Positions 9,361 through 18,856 are shown, counted from the stretch's first letter. The stretch is DNA of 64,000 nt from Paenibacillus sp. D2_2 (GCF_031199965.1 NZ_CP133605.1:4671001-4735000), one strand, 5' to 3'. Numbers and translations are program-made. The notes: generated by a model not told the origin, from the sequence alone.

Positions 9361-9668
9361 AGTTTCTTACGGTTGTGACAGCGGCTATTACAGCGATATA
9401 ATCGCTTTTGAATTTCTAAGGGTTGTGGTAGGGGTTATTGGGGCAATTATAGTGAGTTCTTGGTAAAAAACAGCCAAATAAGCTCACCCGCAACCGTTAG
9501 AATTCGAATCGGAGCATTTTTAGTTAAATAAGCGCTGTGACAACCGTTAGAGTTCTCGCTCTATAATGCTCGGGATGATAAACATAAGGTCCTCTACCTT
9601 TATAACGGCTTCTTGCGATTATAGAATTGTTCAGCGTAGCAAGAAAACTTATAAATTCTATAATCTAA
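9361..9668. repeat. Long hairpin repeat, copy 1
   Basis: About 300 bases nearly identical to 55287-55560. Each arm carries two copies of a TAACGGTTG motif (TTACGGTTGTGACAGC and AAGGGTTGTGG on the left; CAACCGTTAGAATTCG and GACAACCGTTAGAG, inverted, on the right), so the whole unit can fold back on itself. The right end is a second small palindrome, TTATAGAATTG...AAATTCTATAA. It lies between the two penicillin-binding protein genes. No coding capacity was seen. Confidence 0.75.
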
Positions 9669-9669
9669 A

Positions 9670-9713
9670 AAAACAGCGACCTTTCCCAAGCTACGCTGTG
9701 AAAGATCGCTGTT
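9670..9713 (-). terminator. Terminator downstream of the second penicillin-binding protein gene
   Basis: The minus strand has ACAGCGATCTTTCACAGCG pairing imperfectly with GGGAAAGGTCGCTGT, followed by TTTTTTT. It lies about 25 bases after the stop at 9738. Confidence 0.7.
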
Positions 9714-9737
9714 GTATCGATTTATTCTATTTATTCC

Positions 9738-11799
9738 CTACTCAGTCTTACCCGTCTGATCGGTGGTCTGACCATCTGCCTGCTGATTTAAACTCTTCTT
9801 AGGAATTCCGTCGAGTCCATATTCTTGATCATAAGCATCGAAGATCTTCCGTGCAACCGGCGCGGCACTCCAGGCTCCAAAGCCACCTTCCGGAATAATA
9901 ACTGCAACGGCAAGCTTCGGATTTTTGCGTGGAGCAAAGGCGATAAATACACCATTATCCCGGTTTGCTCCAGCGCCCCATTGCTCTGAGGTACCCGTCT
10001 TCCGTGCAAAATCATACGGGAATCCAGCAAAGGCCACCGGTACACTCGTCTCCATCCCGCTGATAACTTCATTCCAATATTCATCCTTGAAATCGACCTT
10101 ATTCAACACCGTTGGTTTGAATTCTTTGATGATATTGCCGTTCTCATCTGTGATCTTGTTGACGACATGTGGCTCCATTCGCGAACCGCGGCTCGCTAGA
10201 GTCGCCGTATATTGAGCCAACTGCATGGTTGTATAGCCACCCTGCTGTCCGAAAGAAGCATATACCAATCGAGAGAGTGCTGTCTCTGATTCATTAGTAT
10301 ATCCAAGCTGACCCAGGAACTCTTTAGGAAGGTCCACTCCCGTTGATACCCCTAGACCGAACTTCTTCATATATTGATCCCAAACGCCGATTCCTTCGGA
10401 TTTGTATTTGTTATATAGCCTTTCGCCAACCATATCTACCATAAAGGTATTGGAGGAATTACGAATCGCTCCCGAAGGTCTAATCGAACCATATGCATGT
10501 CTTCCCGAGTTTCGAACGCTAGAGGAATCATTCTTACCAAAATAAGCGATACCAGTATCATTATAATAAGTGTTCGTAGAGAATAACCCTTCATTAAGAC
10601 CAATCAATACAGACAAAGGCTTGATTGTTGAACCTAGTAGTACGTTAGAGCCAAACTTATGTCCAGAAAGCCCTGAACTATACGGGGTAATCGTCCCATT
10701 CTGATAATTTGTGTTTATTTTAGCCCAGGCATCGGGATCAATTCCACCGGATTGCCATACGTTCGTATCATAGTCCGGCATGCTCGCCATAGCCACAATA
10801 TTACCCGTGTCCACTTCCATCGCAACGGCATAACCCGTCTTCGCATTAGGGTGAACTTCACCGGATACCGGATTTTTATGAACCCAATCGATCTGGTCCA
10901 TAATTGCCTGCTCTGTAATCATCTGAATATTCTTATTAATGTTGGTATGCAGGTCATACCCCTTCTCAGGAGGAACAACCTCCGATACGCCTGTGGCCAT
11001 ATTCCGCGGATCAATCGGCACCTTCTTATAGCCATTCTTGCCACGGAGTTCATTCTGGTAATACATCTCCAATCCATCAGCACCTACAAGCTCCTCGGAT
11101 GTATAGTCCAGGGCAGGATCCTTGTCTACTGAATTATTTAATTCCCGGATTGGGTCATACCATTTAACAGCATCCATTGATTTGTACTTTTTAAGATATC
11201 CAATAGTTTGAACAGCTACGGTATCCGTATCATAGTGTCGGATGCTATCCTCAACGATATCGATGCCGGGGAACTCCGATTTCCGTTCCAGGAAATATGC
11301 GATTTCCTTATCATTCAAGCCTGCTTTGATCAGCCTTGGCGAATAACCATTACCCTTGTTGTAATCCAGGTCCATCGCTTTAATGATATCTTCCTCTGTC
11401 ATCGGTACATTGACCTTATCGCCATACTGATCGAATACCTCTTTCAGCTTCTTGGCGATGGCTAATGCTTCAGGCCGGTTTCATCCCCCGCTCCGACTTG
11501 CTGTAGTCCTTCTGCAGTGTAATGTAGAGCGACTGGACTGGGGTCGAGTAGGCGAGCTTCTCACCACCTGCCGCATAGATCGTGCCACGTATTGGTGACA
11601 GCGGGACGTCCTTCACCCTCATACTTGTCTCCTGTTGGGACAAGCTTGGCCCTTCTACAAATTGCAAGATGGCCAGACGAACGATAATTACGGTAAAAAT
11701 GATAAATGTACTGAAAAAGAACAAATTTAAGCGAATATTAAAATGACGCTTTAGCTTAGCTTCCTGCTCGCGAGGATCGTCATTGTACGTGTTTTTCAT
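9738..11799 (-). CDS. Class B penicillin-binding protein (transpeptidase), copy 2 (frame broken once)
   Basis: A full-length paralogue of the 7257-9299 gene, similar along its whole length and sharing the N-terminal helix, LPIRGTIYAAGGEKLAYSTP-type block and transpeptidase motifs STIK, SSN and KTGT. A one-base gain (AAA for AA) at 11479-11481, in a run of A on the minus strand, separates the first 109 residues from the rest. Correcting it gives a continuous protein of about 686 residues (ERGMNRPEALAIAKKLKEV across the join). The C-terminus ends in a Gln/Thr-rich tail that differs from copy 1. Tandem duplication is the simplest origin. Confidence 0.88.
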
Positions 11800-11888
11800 G
11801 GGCGTTTCTCCTCTTCATCCTTCCAGACTTCATAACTTATATTAACATAACGATTCAATCCGATGCGAGGTTACACCCGGTACTACTT

Positions 11889-11966
11889 AAATACGTGTTC
11901 AAAAGGCCGGTTTTCAGCACCGAGAAGGTTGGATGAAAAGCGGACTTTTTGAACAACCTACTTAAG
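11889..11966. repeat. MITE-like repeat, short internal-deletion copy
   Basis: TACGTGTTCAAAAGGCCGG, then TTTTCAGCACCGAGAAGG, then directly AAGCGGACTTTTTGAACAACC. Both ends of the large family are present but the middle is missing. The CTTAA at its right end contains the stop codon of the transglutaminase gene. Confidence 0.7.
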
Positions 11967-13110
11967 CCATTTTGTCAGGAACATGTGTATCATTGAATGC
12001 GGGCGGATTGAACCAATCCCCACTTCGCGCCCAAGTCGAATCAAGTGGAATCCACTTATCCTTCTCCGTCAGATAAACCTCATTCCAGGCATGTGGTCCG
12101 TATCCTCCACGGCCGTCGTAGCCTAATCCAGTCACAACCTTCACCTGAAGACCCTGAGATCTAGCCATAACCGCATACAGACGCGAATAATCGATGCATA
12201 CTCCCGTCTTCGTATCAAAGGTCATCTGCGGAGTCTGTTCATGCCAGATTCCCTTCTCTTCATAATCCTTGACCTTATCATAATCATAGCTCACTCTGGA
12301 GCCGACCCAGTCATAGAGACGCCTTGCCTTCTCTTCATCGGTCTTGGCGCCTTCCGTCACTTTAGCTGCGGCCAATTCGATATCCTGCGGAACGTTGGCA
12401 TCTATCACTTCATACTTCCGTTGTAGAATACCGTTCAGTTCTGCCTCAACGCTACGTGTGAACACCGGCAGCTTCTCCTTAATCAAATCACCGGTCAGCG
12501 GCTCAATCACCGTACGCGCTCCTTGCTGGTATACTGTAGAAGCCTGCACATATTGACTGAAATTGCTGTTTGGAAACAGCGTAACGACGATAAATAAAAG
12601 GACAATCACCATCAGGCACCTGGCAGTACCGATCACAGTACCAATACATGCGCCGGTAATCCTGCTCAGGAATGATGCCCTGCCCCCTCCGCTGAATGGA
12701 GCACGATTTAGTGAAGAACCGCCCAATAAAAATGCCGAGAGCAATCCCAGTACAGTACGAATCAGCCAATAGCTAATGATAAATAGTACCGCGAACCGCA
12801 TCAGTGGAAAATCCCGAATCGCAGTGACGATCGTATAATATACTTGTTCCCAGGTTGCCATATCCCGCTGCGGGTACGTAATGGATGAGAGCCAGTCCTG
12901 TACCTTCGGGGATAACCACATCGTTAGCGGAATCGATCCGACAATACTTACAACAGACAGAATTCCCCCGCTAACCAGCGTGAACAGTCTCCCCGCCGAA
13001 CGGGAAGCCCCACGTGCCCAGCCTTGTAGTACAGATATAAGCAGAATACATATCAGCAATGCGTTAATCCAATTCATTTCTTGTATGCTTTGAGCCAAGA
13101 CCATCGTCAT
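11962..13110 (-). CDS. Membrane protein with C-terminal transglutaminase-like domain
   Basis: A 382-residue protein. The first about 200 residues hold four or five hydrophobic helices with a CvpA-like arrangement. The C-terminal half is a transglutaminase-like domain with the catalytic Cys in KTGVCIDYSRLYAVMARSQG, His in GPHAWNEVYL and Asp in WIPLDSTW. In bacteria such domains act as peptidases or cross-linking enzymes on the outside of the membrane; the substrate here is unknown. The small membrane protein at 13167-13619 lies just upstream in the same direction. The stop codon is supplied by the adjacent repeat. Confidence 0.82.
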   Translation of the reverse strand: MTMVLAQSIQEMNWINALLICILLISVLQGWARGASRSAGRLFTLVSGGILSVVSIVGSIPLTMWLSPKVQDWLSSITYPQRDMATWEQVYYTIVTAIRDFPLMRFAVLFIISYWLIRTVLGLLSAFLLGGSSLNRAPFSGGGRASFLSRITGACIGTVIGTARCLMVIVLLFIVVTLFPNSNFSQYVQASTVYQQGARTVIEPLTGDLIKEKLPVFTRSVEAELNGILQRKYEVIDANVPQDIELAAAKVTEGAKTDEEKARRLYDWVGSRVSYDYDKVKDYEEKGIWHEQTPQMTFDTKTGVCIDYSRLYAVMARSQGLQVKVVTGLGYDGRGGYGPHAWNEVYLTEKDKWIPLDSTWARSGDWFNPPAFNDTHVPDKMA

Positions 13111-13166
13111 GCTAGCCCCCTATCTTGATGACTTATGGTCATAATATTTTAGACGGACCTTAGGCG

Positions 13167-13619
13167 CTACTTGCGCTTCGCTTCCTCAATAAATGCCTCT
13201 ATCGTATCATTAATCTTCCATTCACCCATGGAGATCCCATGGAACTTGACCTTTACTTTGCCATCGCCGTCACTACCTGTAACTTCAAGATTAGGTGTCT
13301 TAATCGTAAAGGTTCCATCGCTATTCTTGGTGATTTCCGCTTCCGCCGCTTCCTTCTTCATCATCTGCAGAACTTCCGATTTGGTTATATCAGCAGCCTG
13401 ATCCTTCACTGTCTCTACCGCATTGCCAATATCCTTAAGCGATATGCCGCTGTAGATAATGATGAATGCAGCAATAACAACGACCAGCGCCCATTTGACC
13501 ATGGTCTTAACAAAATTAAGCACCAGAAGTAGGATAACTAGAGCTACGACAATAACGAGCCAGTTCTGTTTAAGAAATTCAATCCATACATCAACATTCA
13601 AATCCATCTTCATTAACAC
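13167..13619 (-). CDS. Hypothetical membrane protein
   Basis: A 150-residue protein with two adjacent hydrophobic segments (about residues 18-60), then a soluble domain with a KTPNLEVTGSDGDGKVKVKFHG beta-rich stretch. It lies upstream of the transglutaminase-domain gene, about 57 bases apart, and probably shares its transcript. I do not recognise the family, and function is unknown. Confidence 0.65.
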   Translation of the reverse strand: MLMKMDLNVDVWIEFLKQNWLVIVVALVILLLVLNFVKTMVKWALVVVIAAFIIIYSGISLKDIGNAVETVKDQAADITKSEVLQMMKKEAAEAEITKNSDGTFTIKTPNLEVTGSDGDGKVKVKFHGISMGEWKINDTIEAFIEEAKRK

Positions 13620-13732
13620 CCCTAAACTCTTATAATTCGTGAGCGGACGCTCCCCTATTATACATGATGGCCCCGTCTAATGACAGCTTAACCCCAATTT
13701 AACAGGAAATCACAGAAATAATATGTGGCTGT

Positions 13733-13772
13733 ACAAAGGGGACTTTTTGAACTTCCTCTAAAAGAGGGGGTA
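13733..13772. repeat. MITE-like repeat, end fragment
   Basis: GGGGACTTTTTGAACTTCC followed by CTCTAAAAGAGG. It matches only the terminal segment of the larger repeat family. Confidence 0.5.
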
Positions 13773-13833
13773 TAAGTTCGTCCCAAGTAACGTACAAGTA
13801 TAGCATAATACCTTTTTAGAGGAGGGCAAGGCT

Positions 13834-14981
13834 GTGAAAATCGCTTTCTGGCTTTATTTTTTTATGTTCCTCGCTTTCTTCGACCTGCATGCGCAATATC
13901 CTATTCTAACGCCCTTTGCATTGTCGATCGGGGCCGCTCCTGCCTTTATCGGCTGGATGATGGGTATATATGCGTTGACACATCTACCTGGCAATCTGAT
14001 AGCCGGACAGGGAGTGGACCGTCACGGGAGCCGAGGCTATATGATATTCAGTCTGCTCTCTGGCGGAGCAATCCTGTTGCTGCAAGCCCATGTCACGGAG
14101 CCATGGCAGCTTCTTGTACTGCGCTCGATCAGCGGATTTGTGCTCGCTTTTCTGTCCCCAGCCTGTCTGGCCCTGCTTGCTTCTCTATCGAAAAACACGG
14201 TGAAGCAGGGGAAATTAATGGCAGGGCATGGAGTTGTGCATACTCTTGCTTCCGTCGTCTCTCCGGCTGCCGGTGCCTTCCTGGTGGCCCGCACTGGATT
14301 TTCCCTTACCTTTCAAACGCTTGGCTTCCTTATGATCATCACCGGTTTTATCGCCATGTTTACGATCAAGGAGCCACCCAAATTAAGGACTACCCTGCAA
14401 CAGCCCACGCAGAAGGTGGCTGTTAAGCTCAATGTCATTCCTTTATATTTCTACTTGCTGCCCTTTGCAGTATCCTGCGCCCAAGGGATTCTATATTTTG
14501 AGCTTCCGCTTCAGGCTGGTGGATTATCAGGAATTATGAATACCGGGATCTATTTCTCCATTATCAGCCTCGGTGCCCTAACGACCCTATCATTATTGTT
14601 CCTGAACCACTTCTCACCCTACATCCGAACATATCTAGGAATCCTCGGTATCGCCCTATCCTTCTTCTCGTTAGCGGCGCTTAATTCTGTTCCCATTGTC
14701 ATCTCGCTATTTGCGCTTGGTATGGCCAAAGGCATTGTTTTCCCTGCTCTGGCTTCCATCTTTATAGACCTATGCGGGGGCAAGCGGCTTGGGACTGTGT
14801 TCTCGTTGCAATCCATTGCGATGTCGATTGGCTCCTTCCTCGGCCCAATTATAGCGGGAACGATGCATAATAACTATTCCCCTACTTCTTCGCCTTCTTG
14901 CTGCTAATGCTGGTCATCATCATCGTACCTACATGGAAAAAGAATATCCCCGCCTCCATCACCGCACCGACGGAAAGATGA
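13834..14981 (+). CDS. Major facilitator superfamily transporter (frame broken near end)
   Basis: A roughly 380-residue MFS permease with about twelve transmembrane helices and the motif-A-like loop GQGVDRHGSRGYM between helices 2 and 3. It would exchange a small solute or drug against protons; the substrate is unknown. The start is GTG behind GAGGAGGGC. The frame is lost at 14879-14882, where one C is missing, and the true C-terminus reads YFFAFLLLMLVIIIVPTWKKN and ends at 14981. Confidence 0.82.
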
Positions 14982-15108
14982 AGCAACCCTTGGGCATTCA
15001 CATATAATTTCTGGGGACTGTTGGGCCATTGCACAGGGCATGAGCGTAGATCAAACATAGTATATCTTGTAGTTACCGACCCAATCGTAAAAAGGGAGGT
15101 GAGCAAAA

Positions 15109-15222
15109 GTGGGTCATATCGAACCATGTGGGCCAGGAGTTGGCGGTGGTTGGTCATCAACAGGAACCATTTTGGTACTGTATATTTTGCTGGTGATTAT
15201 CCTTAGTGCCCCGCTTTGGTAA
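15109..15222 (+). CDS. YjcZ-family sporulation mini-protein
   Basis: A 37-residue protein too short for standard gene calling. It has a Gly-rich N-terminus (MGHIEPCGPGVGGGWSSTG) followed by one hydrophobic helix (TILVLYILLVIILSAPLW), the layout of YjcZ-type small membrane proteins expressed late in Bacillus sporulation. The start is GTG, fixed by a TGA in the same frame three codons upstream and by GGGAGGTG at good spacing. A terminator follows. A CATAGTATA element at about 15055, resembling the sigma-K -10, lies upstream. Confidence 0.7.
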   Translation: MGHIEPCGPGVGGGWSSTGTILVLYILLVIILSAPLW

Positions 15223-15238
15223 TATGAAATCATGGCCC

Positions 15239-15276
15239 GCGGTCTGTCCCCCTCCCGACAGGCCGCTTTGTTATGT
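15239..15276 (+). terminator. Terminator after the YjcZ-type gene
   Basis: GCGGTCTGTC, a short loop and GACAGGCCGC, followed by TTTGTTATGTTTTT. Confidence 0.7.
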
Positions 15277-15307
15277 TTTTGCATGAGATAGCGGTCAAGT
15301 ATACACT

Positions 15308-15345
15308 ATAAGTACGTGTTCAATTTTTTGAACAACCTTTATAAG
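15308..15345. repeat. MITE-like repeat, minimal copy
   Basis: AAGTACGTGTTCAATTTTTT joined directly to TTGAACAACCTTTATAAG. Only the two inverted ends of the family remain. Confidence 0.55.
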
Positions 15346-15383
15346 AATGAAGAATTTCCACTGTAATCGAGGTGAACACAGCC

Positions 15384-15731
15384 ATGTCGATCAGCATTAT
15401 CGTTGAAGGCAAGAATGATCGGAGTAAGTTGCGTAGACTGCTTCAAGAAGAGATACATATTCATTGTACCTTTGGGACATTGAACAATATCAAACTGGAA
15501 ACGCTCCGCAAGCAGGTTGGAAATGATGACGTGTACCTATTCATGGACAACGACTCTTCAGGCAAGAAGATCCGTGCCATACTGCGCGATACCTTCCCGG
15601 ACGCTGTCCATATCTATACGAGAAGAGGCTACGCCGGTGTGGAGGGTACGCCTGACGAATATGTTATTTCCCAATTAGAAAAAGCCGGGCTAGAAGAATA
15701 TATTCTATATCCTCCACCCGACTTTATCTGA
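15384..15731 (+). CDS. Small Toprim-domain protein
   Basis: A 115-residue protein with a lone Toprim fold: the catalytic Glu in SIIVEGKNDRSKL near the N-terminus, and the DxD Mg-binding pair in YLFMDNDSSGKK. Toprim domains make or process nucleic-acid phosphodiesters, as in primases, topoisomerases and RNase M5. Stand-alone small versions are common in Bacillales but their function is unproven. I chose ATG 15384, nine bases after GAGGTG, over the in-frame GTG at 15372. Confidence 0.8.
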   Translation: MSISIIVEGKNDRSKLRRLLQEEIHIHCTFGTLNNIKLETLRKQVGNDDVYLFMDNDSSGKKIRAILRDTFPDAVHIYTRRGYAGVEGTPDEYVISQLEKAGLEEYILYPPPDFI

Positions 15732-15763
15732 AAATGAGACAAGCCTCTATAAAGCACAAATAA

Positions 15764-16362
15764 CTATTCTTTTGCCAGATCAATAACCCCTTGAGCTATT
15801 TCCTTCGCCGTAGCCTCTGGGCGGTATATTGCCCGCAAATTTCCGTTTCGGTCAACCAGACCGATCAGATCCATATGCACAAAATTGTTATTCTGATCCT
15901 TGTTAATTAAAATTTTGAAAGAGTTCATCGCCAGATCCATCGTCTTCTGCTGATCACCCCGTAAGAAATACCAGCCTGAATAATCGGCTTTGAATTTATC
16001 TCCAAACGCCTTGATGGCTTCGCGCGTGTCGCGCTCCGGATGAAGGAAATCGAGATAATCTCGGCATCCTTGCCGAACATTCCTTTATCCTGAAGTAGAT
16101 CCTGTACTTGACTTAAACGAAAGGTTGTTACTGGACATACATCCGGACAACTGGAGAAGAAGAAATAAAATAGTCGCACCTTACCGTTCGTATCTTCTAA
16201 CGTAATGTTGCGCCCATCCACATTTTCCATACTGAAGCTCTCTACAGGCCGGATGATCGGTAGTTTAGACTTGGCGTAGGTGGTCCAGAGTAGATACCCC
16301 GCCAAGATAATACATATAGCCAATAAAATCCAGGTCCATTTATATTTCTTGAGCAAGGACAT
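15764..16362 (-). CDS. Sco1/SenC-family copper chaperone (frame broken once)
   Basis: A thioredoxin-fold protein anchored by one N-terminal helix (residues about 9-28). The copper-binding CxxxC is SSCPDVCPVT, and the distal His lies in NFVHMDLIGLVDRNG in the corrected C-terminal part. Sco proteins deliver copper to the CuA site of cytochrome c oxidase. A base is missing at about 16042-16046 (FHPERDTREAIKAFG across the join). It lies 12 bases downstream of the heme O synthase gene, which fits a shared role in oxidase assembly. Confidence 0.88.
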
Positions 16363-16374
16363 CTTAGACCTCCA

Positions 16375-17310
16375 TTACAATCGTACTGTATCGAGAATCA
16401 TAACGATCATGCTGACTGTCAGATAGTTGATTGAGAATAGGAACACCCGCTTCGCCCAAGCATCATTCTCCTGTGAACGGAAGCCTTTGAGCGCCATCAG
16501 CAGCCAAGATACAGACAGAAGCTCACCGATGATAAGGAACCATATCCCTGTATAATCGTAAACATACATTAATACGGGAATAGGCAGCAAAAGAATCAGA
16601 TAAGGTATCATCTGCAGTTTTGTTCTTGGAATTCCCTTCACGACAGGTAATAGCGGGAAGCCTGCCGCACGATATTCCTCAACACGCCGAATGCCAAGCG
16701 CCCAGAAATGAGGAGGCTGCCATAAGAATAACATCGCGAACAGCAGAATAGCACCGAGATCGACTTTACCTGCAGCCGCTACATATCCGATCACCGGAGG
16801 CATGGCTCCTGAGATCGCTCCAACCGAGGTACTCCAGGTCGAGGAACGTTTCAGCCACAACGTATACACAACAACATATACGAGCATGCCTACGATACCA
16901 AACACGCCGGCTAGTAGCCCATTGCCGATAAATAATACAGACAATCCCAATACGCCTAAAATAATTGCGTACCAGAGTACCGTCTTCGGCGACATCTTCC
17001 CAGTAGGAAGAACGCGGTTCTGTGTCCGGGCCATCTTCATATCCAAATCGCGGTCAAAGTAATTGTTGAATACGCAGGAGGAAGCCATAACCAGTACGGT
17101 TCCTAGTAACATGAGTATCAAATTGACGTATTGTAAATGCCACCCAGAAGCAACCCAAAATCCAGCAAAAGCCGCGATAAGATTTGAACGCAAAATACCT
17201 GGTTTGGTTAGCGCGATAAAATCCTTCCAAGTCGCTGTTTCTCCTGGAGGAGTAGGTCTCACGGACAATGCTGCCGATTCTGAAGGTGCAGAGTAAGAAA
17301 TTCTGTCCAT
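16375..17310 (-). CDS. ctaB: Heme o synthase (protoheme IX farnesyltransferase)
   Basis: A 311-residue UbiA-superfamily membrane prenyltransferase with about eight or nine helices. The first Asp-rich motif is NNYFDRDLDMKMARTQNR near residues 83-100, which binds Mg-farnesyl diphosphate. The protein adds a farnesyl tail to protoheme for cytochrome oxidase. Its partner in the same transcript is the Sco1-type protein. A good sigma-A-like promoter lies about 95 bases upstream. Confidence 0.93.
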   Translation of the reverse strand: MDRISYSAPSESAALSVRPTPPGETATWKDFIALTKPGILRSNLIAAFAGFWVASGWHLQYVNLILMLLGTVLVMASSCVFNNYFDRDLDMKMARTQNRVLPTGKMSPKTVLWYAIILGVLGLSVLFIGNGLLAGVFGIVGMLVYVVVYTLWLKRSSTWSTSVGAISGAMPPVIGYVAAAGKVDLGAILLFAMLFLWQPPHFWALGIRRVEEYRAAGFPLLPVVKGIPRTKLQMIPYLILLLPIPVLMYVYDYTGIWFLIIGELLSVSWLLMALKGFRSQENDAWAKRVFLFSINYLTVSMIVMILDTVRL

Positions 17311-17403
17311 TGTCGGATATATCCCCTATACAATAATTTTTTGTCTTCCTATATAAAGAAATTCACGATTAATTCAATGAATCCACATTACACTATAAAC
17401 TTT

Positions 17404-17433
17404 ATCATACCAAGAGGGAGAAATGTTTGACAA
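17404..17433 (-). promoter_or_regulatory. Likely sigma-A promoter of ctaB
   Basis: The minus strand has TTGTCA, an 18-base spacer and TATGAT. A second TTGTCA lies 13 bases further upstream (TTGTCATTAAATTGTCAC), a direct repeat that may be a regulator site. Confidence 0.5.
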
Positions 17434-17507
17434 TCATCTGATAAAAAGTAGGAATTGTGACAATTTAATGACAAGAATTCTATAGTAGAGTATTAATTTT
17501 TCTATCA

Positions 17508-17543
17508 AAAAAGCCCGGGCAACAATTATGCCCGGACTAAGTT
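17508..17543 (-). terminator. Terminator downstream of trpS
   Basis: The minus strand has AGTCCGGGC, a loop and GCCCGGGCT, followed by TTTTTT. The full-length MITE-like repeat sits between it and the trpS stop. Confidence 0.7.
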
Positions 17544-17560
17544 CTGAATTAAATAAATTA

Positions 17561-17777
17561 TATGTTCAAAAGGTCAGTTTTCAGCACCGAGAAGGTTGGA
17601 TGAGCCTGGGCATGAGGAGTGCAGCGTACGTAGTGGGTACGTGAGTACCTAAGATGTTTCCGTAGGAAACATGACTTCGTAAGCATCTGCCTAGGCCCTG
17701 GTGAATTCAAGATTCGATGCCGCGATCGCTTCCTGATAAGCCTCGTGATCAAAAGTGAGCTTTTGAACTTCCTCTAA
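17561..17777. repeat. MITE-like repeat, full-length copy (inverted orientation)
   Basis: About 217 bases. It begins TATGTTCAAAAGGTCAG and CAGCACCGAGAAGGTTGG, has the hairpin ATGTTTCC-GTA-GGAAACAT in the middle, then GAATTCAAGATTCGATGCC, and ends GATCAAAAGTGAGC and TTTTGAACTTCCTCTAAG. Other long copies are at 34706-34901, 44337-44522 and 55604-55803 in the opposite orientation. The end contains the trpS stop codon. Confidence 0.8.
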
Positions 17778-18754
17778 GAGAGGAATCCCATCATTCGTTG
17801 TACATCCTGCAGCACCTTCTCCGCTTCTTCGTTAGCCTTCAAAGCGCCTTGACGCAGAATGTCATGAATTTCTCCGGAGTTACGGATCTCACGATAACGC
17901 TGCTGAAGCGGTTCAAGCACGCCAACGACAACCTCAGCCAGATCCTTCTTGAACGGCCCGTACATTTGGCCTTCATATTTCTGCTCCACCTCAGCCACGG
18001 ACAAACCAGAACATTGGCTGTAGATAGTAATGAGATTGCTTACCTCCAATTTGTTCTCTGTGTCAAATCTAACCTCACGTCCTGAATCTGTCGTTGCCCG
18101 ACTGATCTTCTTACGAATTTCATCTGGTGAATCAAGCAGAGCGATATAGCTTCCCGGGTTCGGGTTACTCTTACTCATCTTCTTGGAAGCATCGTCAAGC
18201 GACATAATTCTGGCGCCAACTTTCGGAATATAAGGATCTGGAAGTGTAAAGTATTCACCAAAGCGGCTATTGAAGCGTCCCGCCAAATCACGAGTCAATT
18301 CAAGATGCTGCTTCTGGTCTTCCCCTACTGGTACTAGATCAGCATTGTAGACCAAAATATCCGCAGCCATCAGTGATGGATAGACAAACAATCCTGCACC
18401 TACAGATTCTTTACCTGCCGCTTTATCCTTGAACTGGGTCATCCGCTCCAGTTCTCCCATCGATGTTAAGGTTGTTAGAATCCATCCGAGTTGAGCATGC
18501 TGACGAACATGGGACTGCATGTACACATTAGATTTATTCGGATCAATACCAGCAGCTACGAACAAGGCCGCTACCGCTTCAGATTGCTCCCGTAGATTAG
18601 CCGGATCCTGCGCAACTGTAATTGCGTGCAGATCAACTACCATGAAATTACAGGAGTAATCATCCTGCAGCGTGACGAAATTTTTCAGAGCTCCAATATA
18701 ATTACCGAGCGTAAGCTTACCACTAGGCTGAATGCCTGACAGAACTTTTTTCAT
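17774..18754 (-). CDS. trpS: Tryptophan-tRNA ligase
   Basis: A 326-residue class I aminoacyl-tRNA synthetase. The HIGH-like motif is TLGNYIGAL near residue 16, and the KMSKS loop is KKMSKSNPN near residue 193. It attaches tryptophan to tRNA-Trp. Length and motifs are normal and the frame is intact. A tryptophan T-box leader lies upstream. The TAG stop falls in the CTTAGAGG end of the neighbouring MITE-like repeat. Confidence 0.95.
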   Translation of the reverse strand: MKKVLSGIQPSGKLTLGNYIGALKNFVTLQDDYSCNFMVVDLHAITVAQDPANLREQSEAVAALFVAAGIDPNKSNVYMQSHVRQHAQLGWILTTLTSMGELERMTQFKDKAAGKESVGAGLFVYPSLMAADILVYNADLVPVGEDQKQHLELTRDLAGRFNSRFGEYFTLPDPYIPKVGARIMSLDDASKKMSKSNPNPGSYIALLDSPDEIRKKISRATTDSGREVRFDTENKLEVSNLITIYSQCSGLSVAEVEQKYEGQMYGPFKKDLAEVVVGVLEPLQQRYREIRNSGEIHDILRQGALKANEEAEKVLQDVQRMMGFLS

Positions 18755-18789
18755 AAAAAACTGCCTCCTCCATATATTTAGATTTAAGT

Positions 18790-18856
18790 TTGAAGTGAAT
18801 GTTCAAGATTCGATGCCAAATCCATATCTAGATTCACTTCATGATCAAAAGCGGAC
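18790..18856. repeat. MITE-like repeat, partial copy
   Basis: GTTCAAGATTCGATGCCAAA and TTCATGATCAAAAGCGGAC match the right-hand part of the 17561-17777 element. It lies between the T-box terminator and trpS. Confidence 0.6.

Noticed and set aside
9361..9560. Spaced TAACGGTTG motifs as a possible CRISPR array
   Set aside because: The motifs are in both orientations, too short and too few, and belong to a hairpin repeat found twice.
15021..15206. Plus-strand ORF of 61 codons over the YjcZ-type gene
   Set aside because: The overlapping frame from GTG 15109 has a proper ribosome site, a hydrophobic helix and a terminator; the longer frame is random in composition.
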